Source: an uncultured Eubacteriales bacterium
GTDB taxonomy: Bacteria > Bacillota > Clostridia > Oscillospirales > Acutalibacteraceae
Direction: 5' to 3'
Assembly: GCA_934728355.1 (NCBI GenBank)
Contig: CAKVEA010000003.1
Coordinates: 115,554-179,553 of the forward strand
DNA length: 64,000 nt
The position numbers and the translations under genes were made by a program. Positions 18,125 to 27,850 of this stretch are shown here, piece after piece. Position 1 is the first letter of the stretch; every line of letters begins with the position of its first letter. The notes below the pieces were generated by a model. That model ran no database searches. It worked only from the letters and a program-made list of their open reading frames with translations, and was not told where the DNA came from.

Positions 18125-18598
18125 ATGGGTAAACAAATAATTTTAACTGAAGAAGGACTAAAAAATCTTGAAAATGAACTTGAAAGCTTGAAAACTGTTA
18201 AGAGAAAAGAAGTTGCTGAAAAAATAAAAGTAGCTCTTTCATTTGGAGACCTTTCTGAAAATAGTGAATATGATGAAGCTAAAAATGAACAAGCAATTAT
18301 TGAAGCAAGAATTCTTGAAATAGAATCAATGTTAAAAGATGTCAGAGTAATAGATGAACATCAACTTGGAACAGAAAGTGTGTATGTCGGATCTAAAGTT
18401 AAGGTTAAAGATATGGAATATAACGAAATACTTGAATATAAAATAGTTGGTCCAAGTGAGGCAAATCCGAGAGAAGGAAAAATTTCGGATGAATCTCCTG
18501 TCGGAGCTGCTCTTCTTGATCATAAAAAAGGTGACATAGTTAGAGTTGAAACTCCGGGAGGAATATGCCCTTACGAAATTATTGAAATTTCTAAATAG
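18125..18598 (+). CDS. greA: Transcription elongation factor GreA
   Basis: 157 aa cleavage factor that rescues backtracked RNA polymerase. Coiled-coil N-terminal half with the conserved tip GDLSENSEYDEAKNEQ carrying the two acidic catalytic residues; C-terminal FKBP-like domain ending SPVGAALLDHKKGDIVRVETPGG. Standard length. It precedes lysS by 16 bases, a conserved Firmicutes pair. Confidence 0.97.
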   Translation: MGKQIILTEEGLKNLENELESLKTVKRKEVAEKIKVALSFGDLSENSEYDEAKNEQAIIEARILEIESMLKDVRVIDEHQLGTESVYVGSKVKVKDMEYNEILEYKIVGPSEANPREGKISDESPVGAALLDHKKGDIVRVETPGGICPYEIIEISK

Positions 18599-18614
18599 TA
18601 AAGGATTTGATTAA

Positions 18615-20129
18615 ATGAACGATAATTTAAATAATGTAAATTCAGAAGAAAATCAAACTGAGTCCGAAAGTGAAATATTTAACATAAGAAAAAGTAAATT
18701 TGAAACTTTAAAAGAACATGGCAAAAATCCTTTTAATGTCACTTCTTTCAACCGAGACACTTTTTCTAAAGATATTTTGGAAAATTTTGAGCAATTTGAA
18801 GGTAAAACCGTTTGTATAGCAGGAAGAATTATGAGCCATAGAGATATGGGTAAAGCTTCTTTTATGGATGTTTCCGACAGTAGCGGTAAAATTCAAGTTT
18901 ACTTTAATATAAATGGTCTTGGAGAAGAAAAATACAAAGAAATAATTTCTTTCTGGGATATTGGAGATATAGTAGGAATTAAAGGATATGTATTTAAAAC
19001 CAGAAGAGGTGAAGTTTCTGTTCATGTAGAAGAAATTACTTTGCTTTCAAAATCATTTTTACCTCTTCCTGAAAAATTTCATGGACTTAAAAATACAGAT
19101 ACTCGTTACCGTCAAAGATATCTTGATTTGATTTCTTCCCCTGAAGTTAAAGAAACATTTATTAATAGAAGTAAAATAGTAAGAGCAATTAGGAATTTAC
19201 TTGACTCAAAAGGATTTATAGAAGTTGAAACACCTGTACTTAATGTTATAGCCGGTGGGGCAGCGGCAAAGCCTTTTATTACGCATCATAATGCGCTTGA
19301 TATGGACCTTTATTTAAGAATTGCTCCTGAGCTTTACCTTAAACGCCTTATAGTCGGAGGCATAGATAAGGTTTATGAACTTGGCAGACTTTTTAGAAAT
19401 GAAGGTATTTCCACAAGACATAATCCTGAGTTTACAACAGTTGAACTTTATGAGGCCTATGCGGACTATAATGACATGATGAATCTTACAGAAGATATTA
19501 TCAGAAATTGTGCTAAATCTATAGGAAAAAGTGAATCTATAGAATATCAAGGTCAGAAAATTGATATTTTTAGTCCTTTTGAAAGAATAACTATGATTGA
19601 TGCTGTTAAAAAGTATACAGGAGAAGATTTTTCAAGTTTTGCGTGCAATACAGAAAAAGCAAGAGAAGCCGCAAAACGTTTGGAAGTAGAAATAAATGAA
19701 AATGACGTTTGGGGAGATATTTTAAATAAAGTTTTTGAAGAAAAAGTGGAAGAGCATTTAATTCAACCTACATTTATTTATGATTACCCCGTTGAAGTTT
19801 CTCCTCTTACAAAAAGAAAAGAAAGTTCACCTTATTTAGTAGAACGTTTTGAACTTTTCATAACAGGAAGAGAGCTTGCAAATGCTTATTCCGAGCTCAA
19901 TGATCCGATTGATCAAAAAGAAAGATTTAAACATCAAATGGAACTTCGTGAAAGGGGAGACGAAGAGGCTAATTTAATAGATAATGATTTTATTACTTGC
20001 CTTGAGTATGGTATGGCTCCGACAGGAGGTCTCGGTTTAGGAATAGATCGCTTAACTATGCTTTTAACTGATAGTGCTTCTATAAGAGATGTTATTTTGT
20101 TCCCTACAATGAAGTCACTGGACAAATAA
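18615..20129 (+). CDS. lysS: Lysyl-tRNA synthetase, class II
   Basis: 504 aa. N-terminal OB-fold anticodon-binding domain (residues about 60-165, VCIAGRIMSHRDMGKASFMDV), then class II core: motif 1 around RYRQRYLDLI, motif 2 FRNEGISTRHNPEFTTVE, motif 3 GLGLGIDRLTMLLTD. The family's GGAAAKPF substrate loop is present. No T-box leader: the gap to greA is 16 bases. Last gene before a strong terminator and the mobile element. Confidence 0.98.
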   Translation: MNDNLNNVNSEENQTESESEIFNIRKSKFETLKEHGKNPFNVTSFNRDTFSKDILENFEQFEGKTVCIAGRIMSHRDMGKASFMDVSDSSGKIQVYFNINGLGEEKYKEIISFWDIGDIVGIKGYVFKTRRGEVSVHVEEITLLSKSFLPLPEKFHGLKNTDTRYRQRYLDLISSPEVKETFINRSKIVRAIRNLLDSKGFIEVETPVLNVIAGGAAAKPFITHHNALDMDLYLRIAPELYLKRLIVGGIDKVYELGRLFRNEGISTRHNPEFTTVELYEAYADYNDMMNLTEDIIRNCAKSIGKSESIEYQGQKIDIFSPFERITMIDAVKKYTGEDFSSFACNTEKAREAAKRLEVEINENDVWGDILNKVFEEKVEEHLIQPTFIYDYPVEVSPLTKRKESSPYLVERFELFITGRELANAYSELNDPIDQKERFKHQMELRERGDEEANLIDNDFITCLEYGMAPTGGLGLGIDRLTMLLTDSASIRDVILFPTMKSLDK

Positions 20130-20214
20130 AATTCAGTGTTAGTGTAATTTTTTAAGTTTTTTGCCAGAAGATTTACTAAAAGTAATTTGTTTTGAATAGC
20201 AATATAGTAAAATC

Positions 20215-20257
20215 TAACTTTCGGAAGTAATAAAACATTTTCCGAGAGTTATTTTTA
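20215..20257 (+). terminator. Strong terminator after lysS
   Basis: A 12-base stem TAACTTTCGGAA (20215-20226) / TTCCGAGAGTTA (20240-20251), one G-U pair, is followed by TTTTT. It closes the mtaB-lysS run and marks the left edge of chromosomal core before the mobile element. Confidence 0.9.
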
Positions 20258-20349
20258 TGCTTATTTATAATTGTAAATTTAAAATCCGCACATTCGCAAA
20301 TCGGTCTGATTTATGCTACAATCCGATTACAATAAAATTAGGAGTGAAT

Positions 20350-20694
20350 GTGCAGTATAAGCAGCAAGGCGATTACCTTATCCCTTGCATAAGAACTAAG
20401 AAACGGAAAGAAATACATTTAGGTGTGTTGGCAAACCGTCACAGACAGTATCCAAAACAGAGCCATAAGGTGCTGTATTACAATCTTTTGATGAGTGAAA
20501 AGCTTTATGATTATCTTGCAGATATCGAGAAGCAAGCGGAAAATATGTTTCTACGGCTGGTAGATGAACTTGCCGAAAAGGAAGGTATCACTGAAGCACT
20601 TAAGGCAGATAATGCTATGGAGTGAGTGCAGAAAATGAATAATATCCGCAGTTGTGCAATGGGAATTGTGAATGCTGAGGTGATTTATAACTGA
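20350..20694 (+). pseudogene. TnpV family transposon protein, interrupted by a TGA
   Basis: Start GTG at 20350 behind AGGAG. The frame reads VQYKQQGDYLIP...HKVLYYNLLMSEKLYDYLADIEKQAENMF...EGITEALKADNAME, which is the pattern of TnpV, a small protein of unknown function carried by Clostridial mobilisable elements. A TGA at 20623 interrupts it, and the same frame continues with VQKMNNIRSCAMGIVNAEVIYN to a second stop at 20692. The usual TnpV tail has Trp at the TGA position, so this looks like a TGG to TGA change. The upstream part of the frame (from 20257) overlaps the terminator and is probably not coding. Confidence 0.75.
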
Positions 20695-21011
20695 GTTAAA
20701 TGAATAATACAGAGTGAGGGCAAGTAGGGAGTTAGACCTCCTACTTGTCCTTTTACTGCTTCAAGACTTGAAACATTGGACTGTAAAATTTTGAAGCAAG
20801 TTGAATTACGATATAATTAATGGTATAATATGATATAATAGTTTTAGCTATATTTATAAGATTTTTGAAGGTAAAAAATAGCTATTTCTTTTAATGTATA
20901 AGTTAAGCTAAGAAATAAAAGAGTGCATTTAGTTAAAGTTTGCAATCATTTTGGTTGCACATTGGATGATATTGTGAAAATTTTACCTGAAGATAGCAAA
21001 CGTAAGAGTGA
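20695..21011. other. Non-coding gap between tnpV and the restriction genes
   Basis: 317 bases without a supportable gene. It holds the terminator hairpin at 20718-20754 and A+T-rich sequence. Around 20930-21005 there are short open stretches resembling an HTH fragment (CNHFGCTLDDIVKILPEDSK) in frame with the next gene's upstream region, possibly a remnant of a small regulator; this is weak. Confidence 0.4.
20718..20754 (+). terminator. Terminator after tnpV
   Basis: GGGCAAGTAGG (20718-20728) pairs with CCTACTTGTCC (20740-20750) over a short loop, followed by TTTT. Confidence 0.8.
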
Positions 21012-22052
21012 GTGATTAGATATATGGAAGAAATTAAAAGAACAGTTATTGAAGAAAAAATAGATATTTTAGAGGATAATAGTGCTGATATCTATCCTAT
21101 TATCCTACGCATTTTACTAAAAGATAAAACCACTCGAAAAAATATTCTTTGGTGCACAAAGGATTATGAATCATATGGCCCAGAATATGATGAACGTGCT
21201 GAGATTAAGGCTAAACTTATTACAGGACGATATTTTAATGTTATTCAACCTCGTGCTGCAAAATCAAAGAAAGTTCAAGAACGGAGAATAAGAAAAAGAG
21301 CTGAAGTATTCACTCCATCGTGGATTTGTAATGAACAAAACAATCGAGTGGATGAAACTTGGTTTGGCAGAGCAAATGTTTTTAATATTCTACAAGGAAC
21401 AACTTGGATAACAAATAAAGAAAAAATTCTGTTTGAAAACGGTAAAAAAACTTGGAAAGCATATGTTGACGCTAAACGCTTGGAAATAACATGTGGTGAA
21501 GCTCCTTATCTTGTCAGCAGATATGATACAACCACCGGTAAGTTAATTCCTGTAAACGACCGTATTGGACTATTTGATAGGAAAATGCGTGTTGTAAATG
21601 AAAACTGTGAAGAAGCAGAAAGTTGGATTAATCATTCACTGCGAGCGCTTAAAAGTGTATATGGTTATGAATTTCAAGGCGACAGCATACTAATCGCAAG
21701 AGAAAATCTTCTGTATGATTATATAGATTATTATGAAGCAAAATTCAATGAAAAACCCTCTATCAATTTGTTGAAAGAAGTGGCCAACATAATAGCTTGG
21801 AACATATGGCAAATGGACGGCCTTAAATGTGTGGTACCATATTCTTGCCGAAAAATCAAAGAAAATTATCATCAAATTAATTTGTTTAAAGGCACAGAAG
21901 ATGAAACAAGTGTTAATTGTCCCGGATGTGAAAAGAATAATATATATAGGCACAATGGCACCTATTGCAGAATATTCGATTGGACAAACTATAAAAAGAG
22001 CATACCATTCATTGATGTATTGAAAGAAGGTGCAAATCGTGGAAAGATTTGA
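21012..22052 (+). CDS. Restriction-system accessory protein (annotated elsewhere as restriction endonuclease subunit M)
   Basis: 346 aa, uninterrupted. Contains RRIRKRAEVFTPSWICNEQNN followed by WFGRANVFN, resembling the R-x-EVFTP segment that precedes the catalytic region in N6-adenine methylases, but no NPPY/DPPY motif follows, so it is probably not a methylase by itself. C-terminal part has a Cys-rich segment VNCPGCEKNNIYRHNGTYC. Start ATG at 21012 or the second Met at 21024; ribosome site weak. It overlaps the GIY-YIG reading frame by 23 bases, so the two were co-translated. Probably a specificity or regulatory partner of the following helicase-methylase; this is inferred from context. 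Confidence 0.6.
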   Translation: MIRYMEEIKRTVIEEKIDILEDNSADIYPIILRILLKDKTTRKNILWCTKDYESYGPEYDERAEIKAKLITGRYFNVIQPRAAKSKKVQERRIRKRAEVFTPSWICNEQNNRVDETWFGRANVFNILQGTTWITNKEKILFENGKKTWKAYVDAKRLEITCGEAPYLVSRYDTTTGKLIPVNDRIGLFDRKMRVVNENCEEAESWINHSLRALKSVYGYEFQGDSILIARENLLYDYIDYYEAKFNEKPSINLLKEVANIIAWNIWQMDGLKCVVPYSCRKIKENYHQINLFKGTEDETSVNCPGCEKNNIYRHNGTYCRIFDWTNYKKSIPFIDVLKEGANRGKI

Positions 22053-22455
22053 TAACACTTATAGCTGTAAACTTATATACGTGTTCAGTATGCCTTACGA
22101 AACACACAAAGGATTACTGAAAGTTGGTGACGCAACGATTAAAACCAGCACTAAACCTGAAGATTTAGTGCCAAATTGTCGTGAGTTAAATCAAGCCGCA
22201 AAGAAAAGAATCGATAGTTACACAAAGACAGTAAGTGTTACCTATCGATTGGAATGTACAGAACTTGCCATAAGAACAGAATCCGGCTATGTATTTCCGT
22301 TTAGAGATAACGATATCCACGATGTTCTTATGAACTCAGGTATACATAAAGTTCAACCCAACGGTAAGACCGGTGATGAATGGTTTTTGACTGATTTGGC
22401 GACAGTAAAAGCCGCTATAAAAGCATATAAATCCGGAAAAAACACAATATCATAA
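22030..22455 (+). CDS. GIY-YIG (T5orf172-like) nuclease domain, N-terminal piece of a broken restriction enzyme
   Basis: 141 aa, GTG start at 22030 (or 22039) overlapping the upstream gene. Begins with a GIY-YIG-type core: KLIYVFSMPYETHKGLLKVGDATI, with LIY as the GIY strand and LKVG as the YIG strand, as in the T5orf172/Mug113 branch; a downstream Arg/Glu pair (YRLECTELAIR...) could complete the site. The stop TAA at 22453 is followed in the same frame, with no other stop, by 34 codons leading straight into the helicase. The original protein was therefore very likely one chain of about 1,370 residues or more. Confidence 0.65.
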   Translation: MQIVERFDNTYSCKLIYVFSMPYETHKGLLKVGDATIKTSTKPEDLVPNCRELNQAAKKRIDSYTKTVSVTYRLECTELAIRTESGYVFPFRDNDIHDVLMNSGIHKVQPNGKTGDEWFLTDLATVKAAIKAYKSGKNTIS

Positions 22456-22557
22456 AATGAAATACTAACGGAAAAACCTCAACAGCCTATTGATTTTAGA
22501 GAAGAACAAATAGATGCTGTTAACAAAACGATTAAAACATTCAAAAAAGATGATGAA

Positions 22558-25500
22558 ATGCTGTGGTATGCCAAAATGCGTTTTGGTAAAACATTGACAG
22601 CACTTGAAGTTATTCGCCGCAGTCAGTATCGCAGAGTAATTATTGTTACCCATCGTCCTGTTGTTGACGATGGTTGGAGCGATGATTTTAAAAAAGTTTT
22701 CTTTCCTGGAAATTCTGAACACGATTACTATTATGAGCATAAAACTAAAGATTCTGCCTACATATTTGATGAAAAGACGGATTCTGAGAATGACCTCAAA
22801 ATCCGTAATCATGATAAAAATGAAGATTATTTTATTTACTTCGCTTCCATGCAGGATTTAAGAGGTTCTAAAATTGTTGGTGGCAAATTCAATAAGAACA
22901 ATGCTGTATTTGACATTGACTGGGATTTAATCGTTATTGATGAAGCTCACGAAGACACTCAAACAGAGCTTGGTGATAATGTAGTTAAAGCACTCAAAAA
23001 AGAGCACACTAAGGTTCTTGCACTCTCAGGTACACCGTTCAATCTTATTGATAAGTTTGGAGAAGATAATGTTTACACTTGGGACTATGTAATGGAGCAA
23101 AAGAAAAAATCAGAATGGGATTTAGTTCATTACGGTGACCATAATCCTTATGCTGATTTACCTAAAATGCATATTTTTACTTATGATTTAGGCGAAAAGC
23201 TCAAGAAATATGTATCTGATGAATATGGCAAAAAGGCTTTTAATTTCAGAGAGTTTTTCAGCGTATGGTACAAAGGACCAAATGGTAATCGTACACTTCC
23301 TGAAAATGCTACAGAGGGCAAATTTGTTCACGAAAATGACGTGAATTCATTTCTTGATTTAATGGTGAAAGACGATATTGATAGTGGATATCCTTATTCT
23401 ACTCAGGAATATCGTGATATGTTCCGTCATACCTTGTGGGTGATTCCGGGTGTTAAAGAAGCAAAAGCATTAAGTGAACTTCTCAGAAAGCATCCGGTAT
23501 TTAGGCATTTTGGTATCGCTAATGTTGCCGGAGAAGGCGATAAATACGAAGAGGAGTACTCAAAGGATGCACTTGAACTTGTTCGTAAAACTATTGAAAA
23601 TAATGATTATTCTATAACTTTGTCTTGCGGTAAGTTAACTACCGGTATTACGGTAAAAGAATGGACTGCTGTTCTTATGCTTTCGGGTTCATATTCCACT
23701 GCGGCGGCACAATATATGCAGACAATATTCAGAGTACAGTCAGCCGGAGCAATTGATGGTAAGCAGAAAACAGACTGCTATGTATTTGACTTCGCACCTG
23801 ACAGAACACTTAAAGTTTTAACCGAAACAGTGCATTTATCTCGTAAGCCGGGTAAAAGTCAGCAAAAACGCAGGGAAGCTATGAGCGAATTCCTCAACTA
23901 TTGCCCAGTCATTGCTATTTCAGGTTCTAAGACAAGAACTTACAGTGTTGAGTCTATGATGGAACAAATCAAGCAGATTTATGCTGAACGTGCCGTAAAT
24001 AGCGGATTTGAGGATGAATCTCTGTACAACGATGAACTTCTCAAGCTTAACGAAATCGACGCATCTAAGTTCAATGAGCTTAAAGATATTATCGGAGCAT
24101 CTAAGGCTTCAAAGAAAAAGAAAGACGTTATTGTAAACGGACAAGGATTGACAGATGAACAGATTGAACATTTAGATGACCCCAAACCGGCTACACCGCC
24201 AACTCCTTCAACACCTGAAGAGTTAGAAGAACGCAAGAAAAAGAAACAAGCTAAAGAAGCGAGAAAGAAGGCTATTGATATTTTGCGTGGTGTATCAATC
24301 CGTATGCCGCTTATGATTTATGGCGCTGATGTTCCGATTGATGAAGATATCGATATTGACAGTTTTGTTGATATTGTCGACGATGAATCTTGGAAAGAAT
24401 TTATGCCGACAGGTGTTACAAAAGAGATATTCTCCGAATTTACTAAATACTATGACAGAGATGTATTTATTGCGGCAGGTAAGCGTATCAGAAGACTTGC
24501 GGCATCTGCCGACAGAGAAACCCCTACACGACGAGTTATTCAGATAGCGGAGATTTTCCGCCACTTCAAAAATCCAGACAAAGAAACAGTTCTTACTCCT
24601 TGGAGAGTTGTAAATATGCATATGTCTGAAACTCTTGGCGGTTGGTGCTTCTATAACGAAAAATTTGAAGAGGATACTCAGGAGAAAAAGTACCGCCTTG
24701 AAGAACCTCGCTTTGTTGACAGAGGCGAAGTTACTAAGACAGTATTTGCTGAAAAAGCAAAGATACTTGAAATTAACTCTAAGACAGGTTTGTATACTTT
24801 GTATGTTGCTTACAGCTTTTATAAGCAGTGTATTGAGGGAATGAACGATGACGACTGGACTCCTGAGGAGTGCCAGATTTTCTGGAACAAGGTTATCAGA
24901 GATAATGTCTATGTTATTTGTAAAACACCTATGGCAAAATCTATCACCACAAGAACCCTTTGCGGTTACAGTGATGTTAAGTGCAATGCTCATTATTTTG
25001 ATGACCTTGTAAATATGCTTAAGAATAAACCTGAGCAATTCAAAAAACGTGTACTGAAAGGCTACTACTGGAAAAAGGATGTGAATGAAATGAAGTTCGA
25101 TGCGGTTGTTGGTAATCCACCTTATCAGGAGGGAACAGGAAGTACAAGTCGTCAAGCAACATCTATATATAATCTTTTTGTAGAAGAAGCAAAAATGCTT
25201 AATCCGCATTTTATTTCAATGATCATGCCTTCTAGATGGTTTGCTGGCGGTATGAAAACGTTGGATAAGTTTCGTGATGAAATGATTCATGATAAACGAA
25301 TTGTATCTATTAAAGATTTTATTAATGCAAAAGACTGTTTTCCAACCAGTAGTATAAGCGGTGGGGTATGCTTCTTTTTATTTGATGAAATGTATTCGGG
25401 TAATTGTACTTTTACCAATGTATTTAATGGTATTGAAAGCACAAAAATTCGTCCGTTAGATGAATTTGACACACTCATTCGTTATAATGATGCTGTTGAT

Positions 25501-26139
25501 ATAGTTCATAAATTACATTCTCATAATTTTATACCTTTTGATAATATAATAAGTCCACTTATGCCATTTGGATTGCCTACAAATTATCGAGGTAGGTCTA
25601 ATCCATCACCAAAAGATAGTTTGAATTTATACGCAAGTAATGGAGTAACATATATTTCTTCAGATGAGATAATCAAAGGATCAGAGTATGTAGGAAAATA
25701 TAAAGTTTTAATGAGCAAAATGAGTGCAGAACATGCTGGAGAGCCAGATAAAAATGGTATGTTTAGTGTTTTTACAAAAACAATGAAAGTCTTAGAACCT
25801 AATGAGGTATGTACTCATTCGTATTTTTTGATTGGCTGTTTTGATACGAAATCAGAAGCGGATGCGGTCCTTAAGTATCTTAAAACAAGATTCGTTCGCT
25901 TTTTAGTAATGATTACACTTACGGCTGTTAATCTGTCTAAATTGGTATTTTTTAATGTTCCGATGCAAAATTTTTCAGATGATTCAGATATTGATTGGAG
26001 TAGAAACGTTACAGATATAGAAAATCAGTTATATGAAAAATATGAACTTGCTGATAATGAAATAGAATTTATAAATTCTATGATTAAGCCAATAGACGGC
26101 ACTTCATATTATGAATCAATGCTGAAAATGAGTTATTAA
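22558..26139 (+). CDS. SF2 helicase + N6-adenine methyltransferase fusion (type IIG/ISP-like restriction-modification protein), split
   Basis: 1193 aa from ATG 22558, but the same frame is open back to 22456, directly after the stop of the GIY-YIG piece. Helicase part: Walker A in AKMRFGKT, DEAH box VIDEAHEDTQ, LALSGTPFN, and motif VI-like QTIFRVQSAG. A Lys-rich linker (residues about 520-580) follows. Methylase part: motif I-like KILEINSKTGLYTLYVA and catalytic NPPYQEG, then a C-terminal target-recognition-like region. This is the arrangement of single-chain restriction enzymes in which nuclease, translocase and methylase share one polypeptide. The TAA at 26137 is again followed in frame by an HNH-like tail. 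No ribosome site is convincing at 22558, so function is doubtful. Confidence 0.75.
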   Translation: MLWYAKMRFGKTLTALEVIRRSQYRRVIIVTHRPVVDDGWSDDFKKVFFPGNSEHDYYYEHKTKDSAYIFDEKTDSENDLKIRNHDKNEDYFIYFASMQDLRGSKIVGGKFNKNNAVFDIDWDLIVIDEAHEDTQTELGDNVVKALKKEHTKVLALSGTPFNLIDKFGEDNVYTWDYVMEQKKKSEWDLVHYGDHNPYADLPKMHIFTYDLGEKLKKYVSDEYGKKAFNFREFFSVWYKGPNGNRTLPENATEGKFVHENDVNSFLDLMVKDDIDSGYPYSTQEYRDMFRHTLWVIPGVKEAKALSELLRKHPVFRHFGIANVAGEGDKYEEEYSKDALELVRKTIENNDYSITLSCGKLTTGITVKEWTAVLMLSGSYSTAAAQYMQTIFRVQSAGAIDGKQKTDCYVFDFAPDRTLKVLTETVHLSRKPGKSQQKRREAMSEFLNYCPVIAISGSKTRTYSVESMMEQIKQIYAERAVNSGFEDESLYNDELLKLNEIDASKFNELKDIIGASKASKKKKDVIVNGQGLTDEQIEHLDDPKPATPPTPSTPEELEERKKKKQAKEARKKAIDILRGVSIRMPLMIYGADVPIDEDIDIDSFVDIVDDESWKEFMPTGVTKEIFSEFTKYYDRDVFIAAGKRIRRLAASADRETPTRRVIQIAEIFRHFKNPDKETVLTPWRVVNMHMSETLGGWCFYNEKFEEDTQEKKYRLEEPRFVDRGEVTKTVFAEKAKILEINSKTGLYTLYVAYSFYKQCIEGMNDDDWTPEECQIFWNKVIRDNVYVICKTPMAKSITTRTLCGYSDVKCNAHYFDDLVNMLKNKPEQFKKRVLKGYYWKKDVNEMKFDAVVGNPPYQEGTGSTSRQATSIYNLFVEEAKMLNPHFISMIMPSRWFAGGMKTLDKFRDEMIHDKRIVSIKDFINAKDCFPTSSISGGVCFFLFDEMYSGNCTFTNVFNGIESTKIRPLDEFDTLIRYNDAVDIVHKLHSHNFIPFDNIISPLMPFGLPTNYRGRSNPSPKDSLNLYASNGVTYISSDEIIKGSEYVGKYKVLMSKMSAEHAGEPDKNGMFSVFTKTMKVLEPNEVCTHSYFLIGCFDTKSEADAVLKYLKTRFVRFLVMITLTAVNLSKLVFFNVPMQNFSDDSDIDWSRNVTDIENQLYEKYELADNEIEFINSMIKPIDGTSYYESMLKMSY

Positions 26140-26154
26140 GATATTGTTTCTGCA

Positions 26155-26696
26155 TTGCTCAAAAAATATGGTTCTGCAAAACATAACTACTTTAATGATA
26201 CTGCTTGCAAAACAAAAAATCCTAAAGTAATACGCACGGCAGAGGGCTTATATTGCCACCACATTTACGAGGACAAGGCAATCATGCTCAGCAATGATAA
26301 ATTTGCGGTTAACAATCCTTTTGAGTATCAAAAAGCGGACAGGCTTGTTTACTGCAATTTGCTTGAACATTTACTGCTTCATGTAAAAATTGCTGAAAAT
26401 CCAACCCCGGATGCTAACGAGAACGAACTACCTGGCATCGGCGGAGCAATAAACTTTATATGTAAGGATTTAAACGATATTTATTCTGGCAAAGAATTTG
26501 CTGATGAGTGGCGAAAGAACGTTGCCGATAAGGTTAAGAACAGCTTTGATGATTACATTGCTATCTTGCGTTATATTTGGAAGGTAGTTGAAAAAATTCG
26601 CTCTATAAGGCTATCATAACTAAAGAGATGCTCTGCGTAGACTGGAATGGAAAGGTTGTCAAATAGGTTATGAATGCACTTTAGGATGGTGAGTAA
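26155..26696 (+). pseudogene. HNH-like C-terminal part of the restriction enzyme, with frameshift and stops
   Basis: In the same frame as the helicase-methylase and separated from it only by TAA (26137-26139). 154 codons from 26155 encode a segment with GLYCHHIYEDKAIMLS...ADRLVYCNLLEHLLLHVKIAEN, resembling an HNH-type His-His motif region. Near 26610 the frame shifts: the adjacent frame continues SLYKAIITKEMLCVDWNGKVVK, then TAG (26664), VMNAL, TAG (26682), and ends at TAA 26694. So the tail has at least one frameshift and two nonsense codons. Original role probably a second nuclease domain; inference. Confidence 0.65.
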
Positions 26697-26784
26697 GGGA
26701 GTGTGAGAATATGGACAAAATAGATATTCTTTTATTGATTATAATGATTATATGATTTATTATAGGGCGGGAGATGCTGAATAA

Positions 26785-27633
26785 ATGAAAGCGAAAAAAT
26801 GGCTAACAATAATTATATTTATTATCTTAGCATTATCTTTGGTAGTATCTGTTAAAATTGAAAAGAGTAGCGATAGTATATCTTATGATATCGCAATGGC
26901 AATTTTTGGTGGTATAATTCTTTCTTTTGTGATGTCGTTAACTGAATATTATGTTGAAAAGCGAAAAGCAATGGAAGAATTTTGAAATCAAGCTACTCAT
27001 GTTTTAAGCAATCTCAGAAAAATTAAATATCTTGATGTAGATGCTTCTGTCGATTTAATCCTTGCAGTTTTCGAAGAGGAAGGTTCAAACTACTGGAATC
27101 TCTGAAGATAAATCTAAAAAAGATAAAGCCAAAAACGACTTCATTTCGTGGTATGGAGAGCACAAACCGCTATCTTTTGATGAGAACACTGATGTTGACA
27201 AAGAATTAGAAGAATTATTTAACTCAAGATTAGAATAGTATAAAAAGTTTTTTAAAGAATGCATAAAAAGCTATCGTGAGACTTCTTTGGTGGACTTGTG
27301 AGCATTGGACAATGACTATGGTAATTTAGATTTTATTTTTATTAACAAGACTTTTCGCAAGAATATTTATGAATCTATATATGATAGGTTAAGAATAAGG
27401 GTAGTTTGCCATTATGTGCAACAAAAGTTTCTGATTTAAATAATGATTTTTTTATAGTAAAAGAAAAAACTGTTCATGGATTCACTAATATGCTGATATA
27501 CCAAAATGTATTTGATGAGATAGAAGCAGAGTTAGAAAAATTTAGGTGCAAAACATATGGAATCAAACATAAAGAATTGAAAAAAGTGCCAATATCCGGG
27601 AGTATGAAATACTTCGGTAAAGACAAAGAATAA
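26785..27633 (+). pseudogene. Broken gene for a small membrane-anchored protein of unknown function
   Basis: The first piece (66 codons from ATG 26785) has two transmembrane helices and ends EKRKAMEEF before TGA at 26983; the same frame continues NQATHVLSNLRKIKYLDVDAS. A frameshift near 27100 leads to DKSKKDKAKNDFISWYGEHKPLSFDEN and, after a TAG and a TGA, to a segment containing DNDYGNLDFIFINKTFRKNIYE. A second shift near 27400 leads to the last piece, LPLCATKVSDLNNDFFIVKE...KDKE, ending at 27633. Together this is one gene of roughly 280 codons with at least three stops and two frameshifts. Family not recognised. Confidence 0.7.
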
Positions 27634-27721
27634 GACAGTTCAGATGGTGAGTAAGCCTTTAATGCCTCAGCCGACAAATTATATTTACACAGCAATAAAC
27701 ATGCCTTAAATCAAACAAAAC

Positions 27722-27775
27722 CGCCCAAATCAACCTCTAATGTAACAGTTCGGGGCGAGATGGGCGGTTCTTTTC
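27722..27775 (+). terminator. Terminator-like hairpin in the mobile element
   Basis: CCGCCCA near 27722 pairs with TGGGCGG near 27761 across a long loop, followed by TTCTTTT. Confidence 0.6.
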
Positions 27776-27797
27776 ATATCCAAAATAAAATTTATAA

Positions 27798-27850
27798 GAC
27801 CACTTACTTGTGATACAGAAAATGTTCCACAGGTAGGTGGTCTTTTTATT
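27798..27850 (+). terminator. Terminator in the mobile element
   Basis: GACCACTTACTTGTG pairs with CACAGGTAGGTGGTC (one or two G-U pairs), followed by TTTTTATTTTTT. A very stable hairpin. Confidence 0.8.

Noticed and set aside
18599..18614. T-box leader before lysS
   Set aside because: The gap to greA is 16 bases, so no leader RNA can be present.
22453..22455. Selenocysteine or programmed read-through at the stop in the restriction gene
   Set aside because: The codon is TAA, with no downstream structure, and the tail of the same gene has further stops and a frameshift, so decay is simpler.
24295..25209. 304-codon open frame on the minus strand
   Set aside because: It is an antisense shadow of the helicase-methylase gene, with Cys/Phe/Ile-rich composition and no ribosome site.
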